A stretch of DNA of 64,000 nucleotides from Brachycybe producta. Its lineage: Eukaryota > Arthropoda > Diplopoda > Playtdesmida > Andrognathidae. Every line of letters begins with the position of its first letter. Positions within the stretch are counted from its first letter, which is position 1. The position numbers were made by a program, and so were the translations under genes. Below are positions 8,887 through 20,371 of this stretch, piece after piece. The notes below the pieces were generated by a model. That model saw only the letters and a program-made list of their open reading frames with translations. It had not been told where the DNA came from and did not search any database. Where the stretch lies: positions 2,569,797-2,633,796 of the forward strand of contig JAUPFP010000011.1 in NCBI GenBank assembly GCA_036925085.1, read 5' to 3'.

Positions 8887-9289
8887 CAAGTATCGCCTGT
8901 ATACTTGTTCGTTCGTTTGTTTTAGTATTTTAAGTATTATGTTTATACTTTTTGTATTTTGTATTTTAATGCACGTTCGCATTTATTTTTATAGACCGTT
9001 GTCTATTTATTTTTCGTAGTTTTTAGGGCAGTTGCCTGCGTTTTTATAGAAGTTTTTATATTAGGGGATTGTCCCTTTTGTAATTTGATAGGCTTTCGCC
9101 TATTTGTCAATTTTTTAGAATTGTTTCAATTCCGAGCGGGAATTTTTAAAATAGCGAGATGCTATTAGTATCACGAGTTGTGATTTTTAAATTTTATTAT
9201 CCAACGGGATTATAATTTTTATCGTATAGATTTTCATACCAACGGGTATTTTTATTGGTTAACTTTTTGAGAGTACAGGGACGTACTCT
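8887..9289 (+). repeat. series of about 14 short stem-loops in the retroelement 3' region
   Basis: Consecutive perfect or near-perfect hairpins of 4-7 bp with 3-7 nt loops, in T-rich spacers: 8887-8907, 8932-8950, 8968-8983, 8991-9006, 9026-9037, 9063-9076, 9088-9103, 9118-9132 (overlapping 9129-9143), 9150-9166, 9170-9184, 9199-9210, 9236-9249, 9270-9289. Examples: ATAGAC-CGTT-GTCTAT and ATAGGC-TTTC-GCCTAT. Stem sequences differ, so structure rather than sequence is repeated. Another hairpin (9311-9332) lies just inside the LTR. Confidence 0.8.
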
Positions 9290-9299
9290 TAAACTAGTT

Positions 9300-9305
9300 G
9301 GGGGG
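9300..9305 (+). other. polypurine tract (plus-strand primer)
   Basis: A run of six G residues directly abuts the TGTAAC start of the LTR, where a Gypsy polypurine tract belongs. It is short and preceded by pyrimidines (CTAGTT), so the functional primer may be minimal. Confidence 0.6.
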
Positions 9306-9716
9306 TGTAACGAATTCACCGTTTAGAATTCGTCCGTTTTTGTAAACACCCTGTAATCAAGTTGTATCGATGAAAGGTTCTCACCTCATGCTTGGGGGTG
9401 GCCGGGAGGTCATTACGACGATGACTCCCTGCCCTCCAAAGATGAGAAGAATAGCCCAAAAGTACTACATCGATGGTTAATAGGATAGATCCTAGAAGAA
9501 CCATCGATGCAGAACTTTTGGACGTGAGAATCTTTACAAATTGTTAATAGGAGGATGATCGTACATCCTTCTGTATTGTTATAATTTATACATCTTATAG
9601 ATGTTTTCGTTTTCTTGATAAGTGATAGTTCACTTCTAGGTCCGAGTGTGTCCAAGAGACTTGGACACACCTGGAGCCTTTGTTATCATAATCAGATGTT
9701 TGCATTGTATTTTGAG

Positions 9717-9724
9717 TATAAATA
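9717..9724 (+). promoter_or_regulatory. LTR TATA box
   Basis: TATAAATA in mid-LTR, 122 bp before the polyadenylation signal. In the 5' LTR this would place transcription start at about 9745-9755 equivalents. Confidence 0.7.
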
Positions 9725-9838
9725 CAAGAGGTTGTAGATTGAGAGGACAGATCGGATAGATCAGGCAGATCGGACAGACCGTCTTTATGCTTAAGACCGA
9801 TGCGATATCTCTCAATCTACAGGACTCTCTGTTTATTG

Positions 9839-9844
9839 AATAAA
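9839..9844 (+). terminator. LTR polyadenylation signal
   Basis: AATAAA downstream of the TATA box, in the expected R-region position for 3' end formation of element RNA. Confidence 0.7.
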
Positions 9845-10154
9845 AGAGCATTTTCATCATACGAATTCAATGTGTGGACTCAGTCATTTTATGGGAGTGG
9901 GACTTAGGATTATAGCCGCCACGTAGCCGATGTTTCCGCCGGACAACGAAGTCTCCAGCAGCCGAGTGTAAGACGACATCTCTACAATATTCTCTACCAC
10001 AGGTCTCCTGAGGTACCGACCCTTGTGTCCCTGGTGGTTAAGTAGCAACACAGGAGCCAATAGACCGAAAGACTTAATCATCAACATCCATTCGACACTT
10101 CTAGATGGCTAGTAGAGATCTCTCTACTAACCCTACGGAAACGGGGATGTTACA

Positions 10155-11924
10155 GTTTTAAGTTTTGAAACATCATAACAGTTGTATACCTTACTATTTT
10201 TAATGATTCAGCATGTTATTTTGTCACAATAATTAATAAAAGTGAAAAGTTCATTAGTGCGTCTATAATTATGAAACGGTCATTTTCCAGTTTTTAATTT
10301 TTTTAATTTTTACCTTTTAAAGAAAAAAATTTCTGCCTAGCAGAAAGTTTAGAATATAAGATGATCTCTTCATGCTGAAAATTTCAGGTGAATCCATTGA
10401 TTATAACTCGAGTTATAACCAATTTTTGGGGTGCGTCTATATATATGAAACGCACTGTAGTTTTAAAATGACAACATTGTATTTGTTTTGCATAGAAGAG
10501 TAATGTGGTGCATATTGTGTTTTAAATTATTAAATATACATTTAGTATACAGTAAGTAATACAATATATAGATTTCTGACAAAAAATGCATTAATGTTGT
10601 CATACATATATTGTATATACATGTATAAGTGTATATATTGTGACGAATTTTTTCCCCAGGTAGAACCTGCTCGTTTAAATGATGTGAGCGAGTTTACACT
10701 CGTATTAATAGTGAGTGGCTAGGTCACTAATTCTACCCGCCCGGGAGGACTAGACCAATATAACGTCTATTTAATGTCCTCACTAGACTCTGGCTAAAGA
10801 CTTTCACAGTCTTGAGGCTCTTTTGTCTCTGTATCTCTCGGACTTTCATCCATAAATTTGTCCCTGAAAATAGTGTGAATATACTTACAATCTTGTGTTG
10901 CAGGTTCGCACCTGTTTGGGGACTTGGAGTATCCAAATGCGTGAAGATCTGCAATGGAACGATGAAATGCACAATCGCAAAATGATTTAGTTGAATAAAT
11001 AAGATCCCCACTGTTTAAGTTAAATAGAATAGACGATTTATTTCATAGATATAACACAAGCAAAATAGAACTTGGGAATTACGAACAACACATAAAAATA
11101 ATACTTTCAAGAAAATAAATGAAAAGAACCTAGCCAAAGTCGGGCATAGGTTCAGTGTTTTAGAAATTGGTCCCAAACAGAAAAATATCACTCTTTCTAT
11201 ACCCTGAGAATCCACAAGTCGGATTCTCATCCTGCATTTTTGCAATATGGCCAATAAGCCACACCCCTGCATTTCCACCCCCAAAACTTGGCTTCACTCA
11301 AGAACATGAGTGGAAACAGCAAATGTTGTCTCCCTTTATTCTAACCTCCTTGTTGCAACCAAACCTAGCTATGCCACTGGGGTCTACTTAAGGTGGCTTT
11401 ATAAATATTTAGTTTCCTTTTGTAATCCCAGATGGCGTGCCTACATGGCTATTACGTTTGATAAGAGGTATCTTCCCTCCTAACGTGGTTTTGAGTAAGG
11501 GGAGAATCACACGCACTGAAAAACCACCACAAAGGGGAATTAAAAATGAAAAAATCAGAATATTTCTATGATCCAAGATATATGGCGCTTCTGTTAAATT
11601 CCTTACAATGTGATGAAACTCATTGAGAGTTTATCATGCATTTGAGATCCTTCCCAAAAACAACTGAAAGCGATTCATAAGCAGCTATTGTAAAGTAAGC
11701 AAATAAGAGAGAAAGATGGAATAAAACTTGTTTACTTCACGTTTTACAAATTCTACTAGGGGCAATTGAATTTAAATTTGACTATTACTCTGCAAGCAGT
11801 CTGGAGGGCCTGTGGCATAGGAACTATTTACTTCAAAAGCTGTATAAAATGTGTTGTCAAAATAAATCTGTCTGAAGATTTCTTCTTTTCATTTTGCTAC
11901 TTTAAGAGAGTTTTGCTACTTTAT
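10155..11924. other. AT-rich sequence, no gene recognised
   Basis: No long ORF or known family. A 9-bp perfect hairpin (TGAGAATCC ... GGATTCTCA) lies at 11205-11229. Short ORFs here look random. Confidence 0.5.
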
Positions 11925-12045
11925 AAGGCCTTGCTTCCAATAGGGTGAACATTTTTTTAAACGTTTTGAAAATTTTAGCTGGTGCAAAATGGAACAAACG
12001 TGGCCTCCCCGCCTATTCACTTTCATAGGCCATGACCATGTATGT
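11925..12045. mobile_element. fragment of a small MITE (same family as 15384-15545)
   Basis: Shares the segments GGCCTTG..TTCC, GAAAATTTTAGCTGGTG and AACGTGGC..CCGCCTATTCACT with the more complete copy near 15384. The right end is replaced by the inverted tandem repeat that follows. Confidence 0.5.
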
Positions 12046-12309
12046 TCTAATAAGCGCCAAATTGAACAAATGCCAAACTGAATAAGCACCAAATTGACCA
12101 AACGCCAAACTGAATAAGCGATAAATTGAACAAATTTTAAAAAGGAATAACTGGCTAATTTTTTTGGCGTTTGTTCCATATGGCGTTTAATTATTTTGAC
12201 ATTTGATCATTTTGGTATTTGATCATTTTGGCATTTGATCATTTTGGCGTTTATTCAGTTTGGCATTAGTTCAGATTGGCGTTTGTTCAATTTGGCGCTT
12301 GATCATCGC
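12046..12309. repeat. inverted array of about 17-20 bp units
   Basis: The left arm (12046-12135) repeats GCCAAATTGAACAAA/GCCAAACTGAATAAG-like units. The right arm (12160-12309) repeats the complement, TTTGGCGTTTGTTCAATTTGG-like, with TTTGATCATTTTGGC variants. It is a palindrome whose arms are themselves tandem arrays. Confidence 0.8.
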
Positions 12310-12725
12310 CATCAACTGATGCGCTCGACAAGTGTTAATGAGCTACAGTTATATACTGCTCTAATATAGGCCAACATAAAAAACAACACAATTGCAATCT
12401 TTTCTGTCGAAAAAAAAAAAGACACGATATGATGTTTTCACACAGAATGTTGTGAAAAATTAGTGAGTAAAACATTTAAATAATATTACTTGACTGTGTA
12501 TAATAAACAGTAGGATATACTAGGGAATAATGAACTACAAACAAACAAAAAAAAAGTTATTTTAGATATAGTCAAAATAGCACTTGGCCAACAAGATTAA
12601 AATTCTAGTAAAGTGCATTAAAAAAATGCATGGCAAACAAAACATTATAATTATTTGCCAGCGTTATATCATTAAGCCAAATGTAAATTTATAATTAAGG
12701 AGCTACATTTTTGTCCCTCTGTGTG

Positions 12726-12726
<1 letters not shown>

Positions 12727-12779
<53 letters not shown>
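12727..12779. repeat. (GT)n microsatellite
   Basis: About 25 uninterrupted GT dinucleotides, followed by a G-rich stretch (12791-12818). Confidence 0.95.
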
Positions 12780-12780
<1 letters not shown>

Positions 12781-13099
12781 ATGGATTAAAGAGGGTGGGG
12801 GAGGGGAGGGGAGGGGGCTATAATGATGTTTCTTAATTCTGTGATGCAAAACACCACCAAAATCCTGATGTTTACTTTTCGAATGAAAAGCAAGCAATTA
12901 AGCAAATCAAGTTAAAAGTAATTATGCACAGGATTTCGCCATTTTTGTTGGCACTGATGCATGAGAGAGAGAGAGAGAGAAACTTAACGAAGGGAACTTG
13001 CATTTTTTATATTATGCACAAAAAAATAATTTAAAAAAAATGTGTAAAAACACATGACTAAATATACGAGGTACATGTATATTCTCGCATATTATGTTC

Positions 13100-13102
<3 letters not shown>

Positions 13103-13154
<52 letters not shown>

Positions 13155-13169
13155 TATATATATATATAT
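13103..13169. repeat. (TA)n microsatellite
   Basis: Near-uninterrupted TA repeat with one short break (AAG). Confidence 0.95.
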
Positions 13170-13361
13170 TTTAGTATTAAGTTGGATTATCTAGAAAATG
13201 AATAATATAATTAGAAGAGTGTCCATATCTTTTACAAACATTTTCAAATAACGGTTCTATAGAAAGACATAATAGATTCAAAAAGAGAAAAGAACGAAAT
13301 TGAACCGAGCTCAAAAAATTTCCTTTTAACGTCAGTTTTGTTCAAAAAATTATGAGATCTA

Positions 13362-13973
13362 CAGAGTGGGCCATAAGTCACCGTACTTCTTATATATTAT
13401 CATAGATATTATCATCTATAATGTAACTTATAATTTTATACATATATATATTAAGCTTTGTCTGTCTGTTTGTGTATAACGCTGTACAAAAAAGGACAAA
13501 AACGTTTAAGCACGTCGGAATTTATTTAAATTTAAATGAACCAGTTTTTTTTTTCTCATGGTCAACTTTATGTTGCGCTCTCCCGATTCAAGAACCCAAA
13601 CAATAGTAAGGTGCTTATAAAAAAAAATGCAAGCGGTCAATTAAAATTAAATTACTTCATGACAACGTGCCCGTTGTTCACACAAAATGAAACTAGATGC
13701 TGCTGTCATTTATGACGGGGTTACCCCACTAGTTACTTATAATGACTTGGAATAAAGAGGGCCAGACATACGAGTCATTTTTCGATTGAAGAGCGCTTAG
13801 TTGCGATTGTTTGGGCCGCACACTGGGCAGACATAACACCAGCAATGTTACCTAAAATGTCGCAAAGGACCTGAAGACGTATAGTATCCAAACTATGCAG
13901 AGACAACATATGCTTTTGCTCACACAGACCCATTAGATTCCTAGGTAAGGGAGGTGACTTATGGCCCACCCTG
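13362..13973. mobile_element. Tc1/mariner-like element with TA target duplication
   Basis: Terminal inverted repeats CA(G)RGTGGGCCATAAGTC at 13362-13382 and 13953-13973 differ at one base and are flanked by TA on both sides. The interior contains a Helitron insertion (13451-13732). The part right of it may be a decayed transposase end on the minus strand. Confidence 0.75.
13451..13732 (+). mobile_element. non-autonomous Helitron copy 1
   Basis: The 3' end is GTCATTTATGAC..GGTTACCCCACTAG followed by T, the Helitron signature (hairpin, short spacer, CTAG, insertion before T). The 5' side starts near TTAAGCTTTGTCTGTCTG. Collinear with the reverse copy at 23350-23590. Confidence 0.7.
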
Positions 13974-14798
13974 TATATAGAAAGGGAGAGATAGATGGAT
14001 GGAGAGAGTGAGCGAGAGAGGAAGAGAAAGGGAGGAGCATGGATTTTCCTTGATAAGAAACTCGCTATCATGCATGAGTGAATGCATGTTTAAGATTTTC
14101 TTCTTCGCAAATTGTGAATGTCAACTAGAGATATCAAAAGAAAAGATGGTGTATGTATATGTATATAGGGTAGAGACAAGTCAATGAAGAAGCATTTATT
14201 CATTTTCGAGATGCTGCTGTTTACTCCCCAAAAAAAAAAGAGAACAATTTTTTATATATAAATAAATGTGATAAGAAAAAGAGTGTGTTGAGAATTTAAT
14301 GTAAGTAGCATCATCTATCTGAAATGATATATACAGTATGTGTGTGTGTGCCTACAATGTGATAGATATTCAAGTAGGCACACATTTCATATGCACACTC
14401 TTCATTTTAAATGATCATAATTATATCATTAATAATGTTTACAAGTTAATTAAACAAAGCTGAGTCTAAGATTTTTTTATTGTGATTTTTTTTTGAAGAA
14501 CTGAAGTCACGTCTTTACTAAAAAAAAAGAATATATTTATTAAACCCCTGAATACAGGCAATCACTGCTAACAACACATCAACTAAACAAAAGGCCCAAA
14601 TTCAAGAAACCTTGCATTTTCTTTTAACTTCAAAAGTTGGATTCTCAAAAAGCCGGATTTAAAAACAAAATACCCCAGGAGTTTAAGAATGTATTCTCAT
14701 TACAACGGGTTTCTTTATACTGTGACCCTATGCAGGGAACCCCAAACTAGTTTTTATTGAATTCGATCACGGAAGCAATTAAAAAAAGTCAATCTTTG

Positions 14799-15314
14799 TT
14801 AAGCGCCTAGATATAGCATTTAATTAAAAATTTCTCCGAATGTGGGCGCTGCGATCGTTTTGATTTAAAAATGGTTTTTTAACACTTTTTTCCAGGTTTC
14901 AAGTCACATAATAATTAATGGAAAAATAATTTCACGTGCTAACTTTGTAATAAGGAAACATCATGAAGCCAATAGATTAATGCACGTGCTAATTATTACG
15001 TGATTGTTCTAAGTCATTTTGAACGAGAGTTCTTCAAATGTTTGCGGGGTAGTTTTTTGGCTCTATGGGATTTAACATGGAGTAAAAAAACAAACAGATT
15101 TTGAATGTTGTTTAAAAATAGAAGGAGCTTTTCAAAATTTATATAAAGCAAGCACTTAAAGAACAATACTTTTTATTGTATTTTCCGCTTAACTGTATTT
15201 TAATTGAGCGAGTGTGAGGCGATGTCTTGCAGTTTTAGTAACACAATATTACACTCATTTATCTGCTTGTCGTCTGCTCAAAACATGAAGATGGCGGTGT
15301 ATCTAGGCTCTTAA
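14799..15314. mobile_element. TTAA-ended element, family Q copy 1
   Basis: Ends TTAAGCGCCTAGATA and TATCTAGGCTCTTAA. The outer part matches 17154-18037 and 59946-60083. No coding capacity. Confidence 0.7.
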
Positions 15315-15383
15315 CTCAAATAATAAATAGTTATACTTAAAAATTAATTTAATGGTTTGCTAAATTAGCAAAATTTACTTAAG

Positions 15384-15545
15384 GACTTGTTTCCCCCTTG
15401 GGGTGGAAATTTTAACTTTTTTGAAAATGTCAACTGGTGAAAAATAGAGCAAACGTGGCTCCCGCCTATTCACTATCATAAGCGGTGGTCACGTTTCTTC
15501 TATATTTTTCACCCTCAAATTTTCACCCCAGTGGAAACAAGGCCT
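15384..15545. mobile_element. small MITE
   Basis: Imperfect terminal inverted repeats CTTGTTTCC..GGGGTG / CACCCC..GGAAACAAG, about 160 bp, with a second inverted segment (GTGGC..GCCTATTCACT) inside. Confidence 0.6.
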
Positions 15546-15956
15546 ATGAGACAAATCGACTGAAAGAAAGTAAAATCTTATGTTTTACGTTTACGTTTTC
15601 ATACGTTTACATGAGAGAAATTAACCACTAAACTTTTAACGACAAAAACTAGTAGTTCTTGAAGTGTTTACATGCACAACATTAGCTACTAAATTAGGGT
15701 GATGTTATTCAAACACATGACAAAGTTTGATGAGAGGAGCAATGATTTTTATCACTTTCTTCAACAACAACAAAAAAACACTTACAGCGTTTTCTTCATT
15801 GGTAATAAATTATTTGAACAGTTTACATAGGAAAATATCCAACTTATTTATTATCTACCTAAAAAAAAACTAGCTACTAATATCTCTCCTGTAACCACGT
15901 GCAATTGAAATTTCAAAGTATTTAATCATATTGAAAAACACCACCTATGTGTGACA

Positions 15957-15993
15957 CCCCCTGCACATGTGTCAGCGCACACATGTGCGGGGG
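15957..15993. repeat. GC-rich palindrome
   Basis: Arms TGCACATGTGT and ACACATGTGCG around a 6-nt centre, with C-run and G-run outside; unusual base composition for this AT-rich area. Confidence 0.7.
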
Positions 15994-17153
15994 TCCCCGG
16001 GGATGTCGCTACTTGGTCTTTTGAAGTGTTCGAATTACGAAAAGGGTTTTCTTTTCGTCGGCACATATGGAAACAATTAAAGACAGGAAATTACTTTTCC
16101 TCATGTCCAGTGACACTGGACAAACCCGAATAATTTCTACGAAATCATTTGCATATTTTGGAGAAATAAGTTTCAAAAAAAGAAATATTTTGGGACCAGA
16201 GATCGACATTGGTCAGAACGACCTAAGGGCGGCCACTGGTCACAAGTGGCCCCTCCCAAAGGCCAGAGTAATAAAACAAGCACGTGAGGTACCCTAGGGA
16301 GGACAGTAGGCAAAAAGTTGCGGGATCAGAATGTTTCCCTCCTTGTTCGAGAGTAGAATATTCTAAAATTCAGGAATCATTTTTGGACTTAGAATCTTTT
16401 CTAAGGATCAGTCATATTTTATGTATTGCTTTATCATTCGCTTGGTGTATCGCCTAACCTAAAATAAACCAGTTAGTATAGAAAAAGGAGAAGTTTTTTA
16501 TTCGCAAAGTCGTCACTTTCTCTTTAAAATGCGGGAACTTTGAGTCCCGTACACACAGAACCCAATACAGATCGACATGCCAGGGAGTCCTACTCCAACC
16601 CGGCAGGTCAAAGAGCCCGAGCTTGGGAGGTGCGGAGTGGTGTACAATCCCAACTCAACTGGCTGGTACAGGACCAGCCACCCAACAAAGAAACAAACAA
16701 AGTGCAGAAATGCCTGGACGACAGGGACCAGGCATGTTACAGAATGGTGGAGGGGAGGGGTATAGCCGCACTACACCAACAGAGCAAAAAACAAACCAAC
16801 AACCTAAATAACAAACCTATCCGAAATGTTCAAATTATCATTTTTAAACTGGAATTTTTAAAAGATGTAGGCCTACTCCTGAATATAACCACACCAAATT
16901 CATTTTACCAGTGTCCAAAAAAAGCTTTTTCAAATCGTACTTTGTTTCTGAAAAGATTGGTGCTTCATGTTATACAAAAATGTGCCCAAATTAAGTTTCT
17001 GTTGACAGTGGTCACTCAAAGGTGACACCATTTCTTCTCTAATACAATGGTCCTATTGTTCCGGCTATTTTTTTTGGAAGTGACCAGTGGCTTATTGGTC
17101 ACTTAACTTTCCAATTTAACCTGTTTTGGTGGTGGTATAAATATTAGGTGTTT
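15994..17153. other. non-coding, unidentified
   Basis: The 161-codon frame at 16540-17025 has no recognisable domain and biased low-complexity content. The segment TGGTCA..GTGGCC..TGACCAGTGG recurs at 16210-16250 and 17010-17100, hinting at an old repeat. Nothing further is supported. Confidence 0.4.
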
Positions 17154-18037
17154 TTAAGAGCCTAGATACACGTCCATCTTGTTGTTTTAAGCAGACGACA
17201 ACGAGACAGATGCATGTTATTATATGGTGTTACTAAAACTGCAAGAAATCGACACAATCGCTCAATTAAAATACAGTAAAGCACAAAATGCAACAAAAAG
17301 TATTGTTCTTTACGTGCTGGATTTATATAATTTTTTGAAAAGGTCCATCTATTGTTAAACAAGGTTCAAAATCGTTCGTTTTTTTAACCCCATGTTAAAT
17401 TCCATTGGATCAAAAACCCTCCCACAAACATTTGAAAAATTCTCCTTAAAACGATTTAAAAGAATAACAAAATAATTAGCACATACTTTCATGTATTGGT
17501 TTCACGATGTTTCCTTTTTATAAATTTTAAAAAGGTTCTTCTATTTTTTAATAACATTTAAAATCGTACATTTTTTAACTCCATATTAAGTCCCATAGGA
17601 GCAAAACACCATCCCACAAACGTTAGAAGAAATCTCATTAAAATAATTTACAACCAACAAAAATTAGCACGTCTTCACGATGATTCTTTTTTCTAAATTC
17701 TGAAAGGCTCTTCTATTTTTAAACAAGGTTCAAAATCGATCGTTTTTTTAACTCCATGTTAAGTCCCATAGGACCAAAAAACCGTCACCCAAACATTTGA
17801 AGAACTCCCATTAACAACGAATTAGAACAATCACCTAAAAACTAGCACGTGCATTAATCTATTGGCTTCAGGATGTTTTCTTTTTATAAGCTTAACACGC
17901 GAAATTATTTTTTTATTAATTATTATGTGACTTGAAACCTGAAGAAAAAATGTTTAAAAACCATTTTTCAATCAAAAACGATCGCAGCGCCTACATTCGG
18001 AGAAATTTTGAACTAAATGCTGTATCTAGGCTATTAA
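17154..18037. mobile_element. TTAA-ended element, family Q copy 2 (884 bp)
   Basis: Starts TTAAGAGCCTAGATACA and ends TGTATCTAGGCTATTAA. The interior contains three diverged copies of a segment built on TTCAAAATCG..TTTTTTAAC..CCATGTTAA..CCCATAGGA. Related by its end sequence to copies at 14799 and 59946. Confidence 0.75.
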
Positions 18038-18378
18038 AGCAATCAAGTCTCACTGAAATTATTTCTTCTTGTCTCAATGTTATAATGTGCAAATGGTGGT
18101 GGGTGACATCTTTAAAATGTGCTGAAATATATTTTGTAATCTAAGTTAAATCTAAAGTTATATTAAACCATCTACTATTAAAACCTCTAACACTTGAAAT
18201 ACATGGTGGTCAAAACAGGATTCAAACACAAATCCTGTTTTATTGAGCTTCTTGAACTTATTTTTTTTTTTGGCATATTTTTTTTCTATGTTGGAAACCT
18301 GCTCAAAGGTTTCAAGTTTAAGTGATAGTATTGTGAGCTTTTGACATCAACCTCCTAATTTTACCAGCTTTTAGATGG

Positions 18379-19038
18379 TGTTTTCTGCGACTCATTTCTT
18401 CTCTTCATCACGCGGTGCCCGCACGGATAAAATCCGAGTTACAGAAATAGCTGGATGGAGTTGGATTACGATCATCCTCCTTAATGGGGGTGAAATCGAT
18501 GCAGAAGGATGGTGGCCATCCTTCTCTCGGTCGATGCTGATGTACATCTTCTCCAATGTGTTGTTACCGATAGAAGATGTTGTAGCTTCTTCAGGATCGT
18601 ATGTCTCCTGCCTTATGATGTCTCTGGCCTCTGTAGAGAAGTTATTATTTACCAAACATAGAGACAATGCTGTTTTCCATTATAAACACTTTTTATTCAT
18701 CCTAGTACGGAAACACTTAGTTTACAAGGATGAATATTGAATATCAAAGGTGCGTCCTCATGCCCATGATGTGATACGGATAAAGATCAAATGTAATACA
18801 AAAGAGAACAAATACAAGGACGAGGAACAAAGAGGAACACGGTCCTTTTATACCTTGGACCTGTGTACACCTACGAGGTGTGACCAGGTCCAAGTGACCA
18901 TGGTCCTAAGTGTATCACTCCGCCACTTCGATGTGCGTCAGAAGTGTGAGTCAGAGAGGGAGGGAGGGAGGGAGAAGCGGGAGTTGTTTACCCCCCAGGC
19001 TATGGTTTTGGCGGGAACGGGAGTTGCTGGGTGTTACA
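18379..19038 (-). repeat. degenerate solo LTR, family L copy B
   Basis: Reads on the minus strand from TGTAACACCC (19038). TATAAAAGGACC is near 18850 and AATAAA near 18695. The stretch around the TATA box, with GGTCCAAG and TGTACAC blocks, matches copies at 20372-20979 and 61573-61997. The left end is approximate and no target duplication was found. Confidence 0.6.
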
Positions 19039-19122
19039 GTATTTATCTTGAGTTTGGACCTAAATTAAATATTTTGGAGCGTGTTTTTGATATAAAAAAG
19101 CTTTTAAAAGGGTGTAGTACCA

Positions 19123-19678
19123 TAGTGATGTACCATTGAAATATGTTACATGACACAAAAGTTTGAAATATTTCAAAAAATGTGAAATTCATTTTAAAAA
19201 CCTGTTTCCAAGATTAAAACCATAAACAAAAACACTAGTGATTGGAATTGGTTCCTATGGGTATTTTAAACATGTTTAATTTTACCAATTGTGTCATTTT
19301 TGTGTCGAATATTTTTTCAAGGTTTTTGGAATCGGGTTCATTTTTTTCAATCATTTTTGAATAAATGGAATTTTCTTTAATGTTCAAAACACTATGTCTA
19401 ATTACCCTACAATCATTCGTAACATTATGTGAAAAATAATCATAATGTTGAAATACTATGTCTAATTAGTCTAATAGTCTAATCATTAGTCACATTATAT
19501 GAGAAACAATCATGTACATGTATACTATTAGTTCCCTTATATAAAGTTGATGTAAACTGATGCATCTTGATGTATTTCATGGAATTCAATTAATTTTACT
19601 ATTTTTCAATATATTTCACAACATTTCATAAAATATTTCAACAAAATAAATTTCATGAAATTGCCTTGCCCATCACTA
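19123..19678. mobile_element. hAT-like element of the TAGTGATG family
   Basis: Ends TAGTGATGTACCAT and TTGCC..GCCCATCACTA. The same end sequences occur at 44886-45525, 50760-50967, 58853-59089 and 63511. The interior is AT-rich with many AAATATTTCA units. Confidence 0.65.
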
Positions 19679-20013
19679 TGTACTGTGTTTTTACCCTTGT
19701 AACACACTTAGCACAGTGCACACTCTGTATTGGGTAAAATCTTAATTTGTGTAATTTTGGATTTAATTCTCCTTTTTCATCTGTCATTTTCATACCTTAG
19801 ACTGGCGAGTGCCCGCCATTTATTAAAATCAGTCTGTTTGCCTATCTTTTTTTTTTAGATATTTGATGCTAAATGTTCTACTATCGATTCAGACATCAGC
19901 TGTGGCTGCTCCAATAAAGAAATTTCGTGTAGAAATTTTCTAGATTTTATTAGAATACTAAAAATTAAAAGAAAATTCCCTAAATGTTTAAAGAAAAAAA
20001 AAACATTTTGTCT

Positions 20014-20100
20014 TTAGTGGGGTAACCCCGTCATAAATGACGGGAGCAACATCATAGTTTAATTTGGCTACTAAAACCTTTTTAACTATTTTATTCAAAA
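20014..20100 (-). mobile_element. Helitron 3' end fragment (copy 2)
   Basis: Minus-strand hairpin CCCGTCATTTATGACGGG followed by GTTACCCCACTAA, a slightly eroded version of the CTAG terminus found elsewhere here. Confidence 0.6.
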
Positions 20101-20371
20101 AAGACTTCATTTTATTCAATATCGATAGTACTATTATCGATAGTTTTCAACTTTTCCCAATAGGTGGAAATATTTCTTTTACAAAACCAAACTGAAAACT
20201 AAAAAGCCGTTGTTTTTTGAAGATAAATTCTTGTTGATCTGAAAAATGAAAATAAATGCTTTTTGGGAGATGTTTATTGAAAAAAAAACGTAAAGATTTA
20301 AATCATGCAACCCTGTAAAATGTTAACTTAAAATCTACTGTCTACTATAAGAAGTTATTACGAACCAGGCT

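Larger units (their letters stand above)
1..10154 (+). mobile_element. Ty3/Gypsy LTR retrotransposon, intact except for the part left of the window
   Basis: Order gag, protease, RT, RNase H, integrase, extra region, polypurine tract, 3' LTR; integrase after RNase H defines Ty3/Gypsy (Metaviridae). gag and the very long pol frame have no internal stop or frameshift, so this copy is probably young. The 5' LTR and primer-binding site are outside the window, so LTR divergence and the target-site duplication cannot be read. The flank after the 3' LTR begins GTTTT. Confidence 0.93.
9306..10154 (+). repeat. 3' LTR of the Ty3/Gypsy element (849 bp)
   Basis: Starts TGTAAC after the G-run and ends GTTACA, a perfect 6-bp terminal inverted repeat of the canonical TG...CA form. 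It contains a TATA box (9717) and an AATAAA (9839). The roughly 300 bp after AATAAA would be R end plus U5. The 5' partner is outside the window. Confidence 0.88.

Noticed and set aside
16540-17025. 161-codon ORF
   Set aside because: No recognisable domain; composition like translated non-coding repeat; overlapping ORFs in other frames of similar quality.
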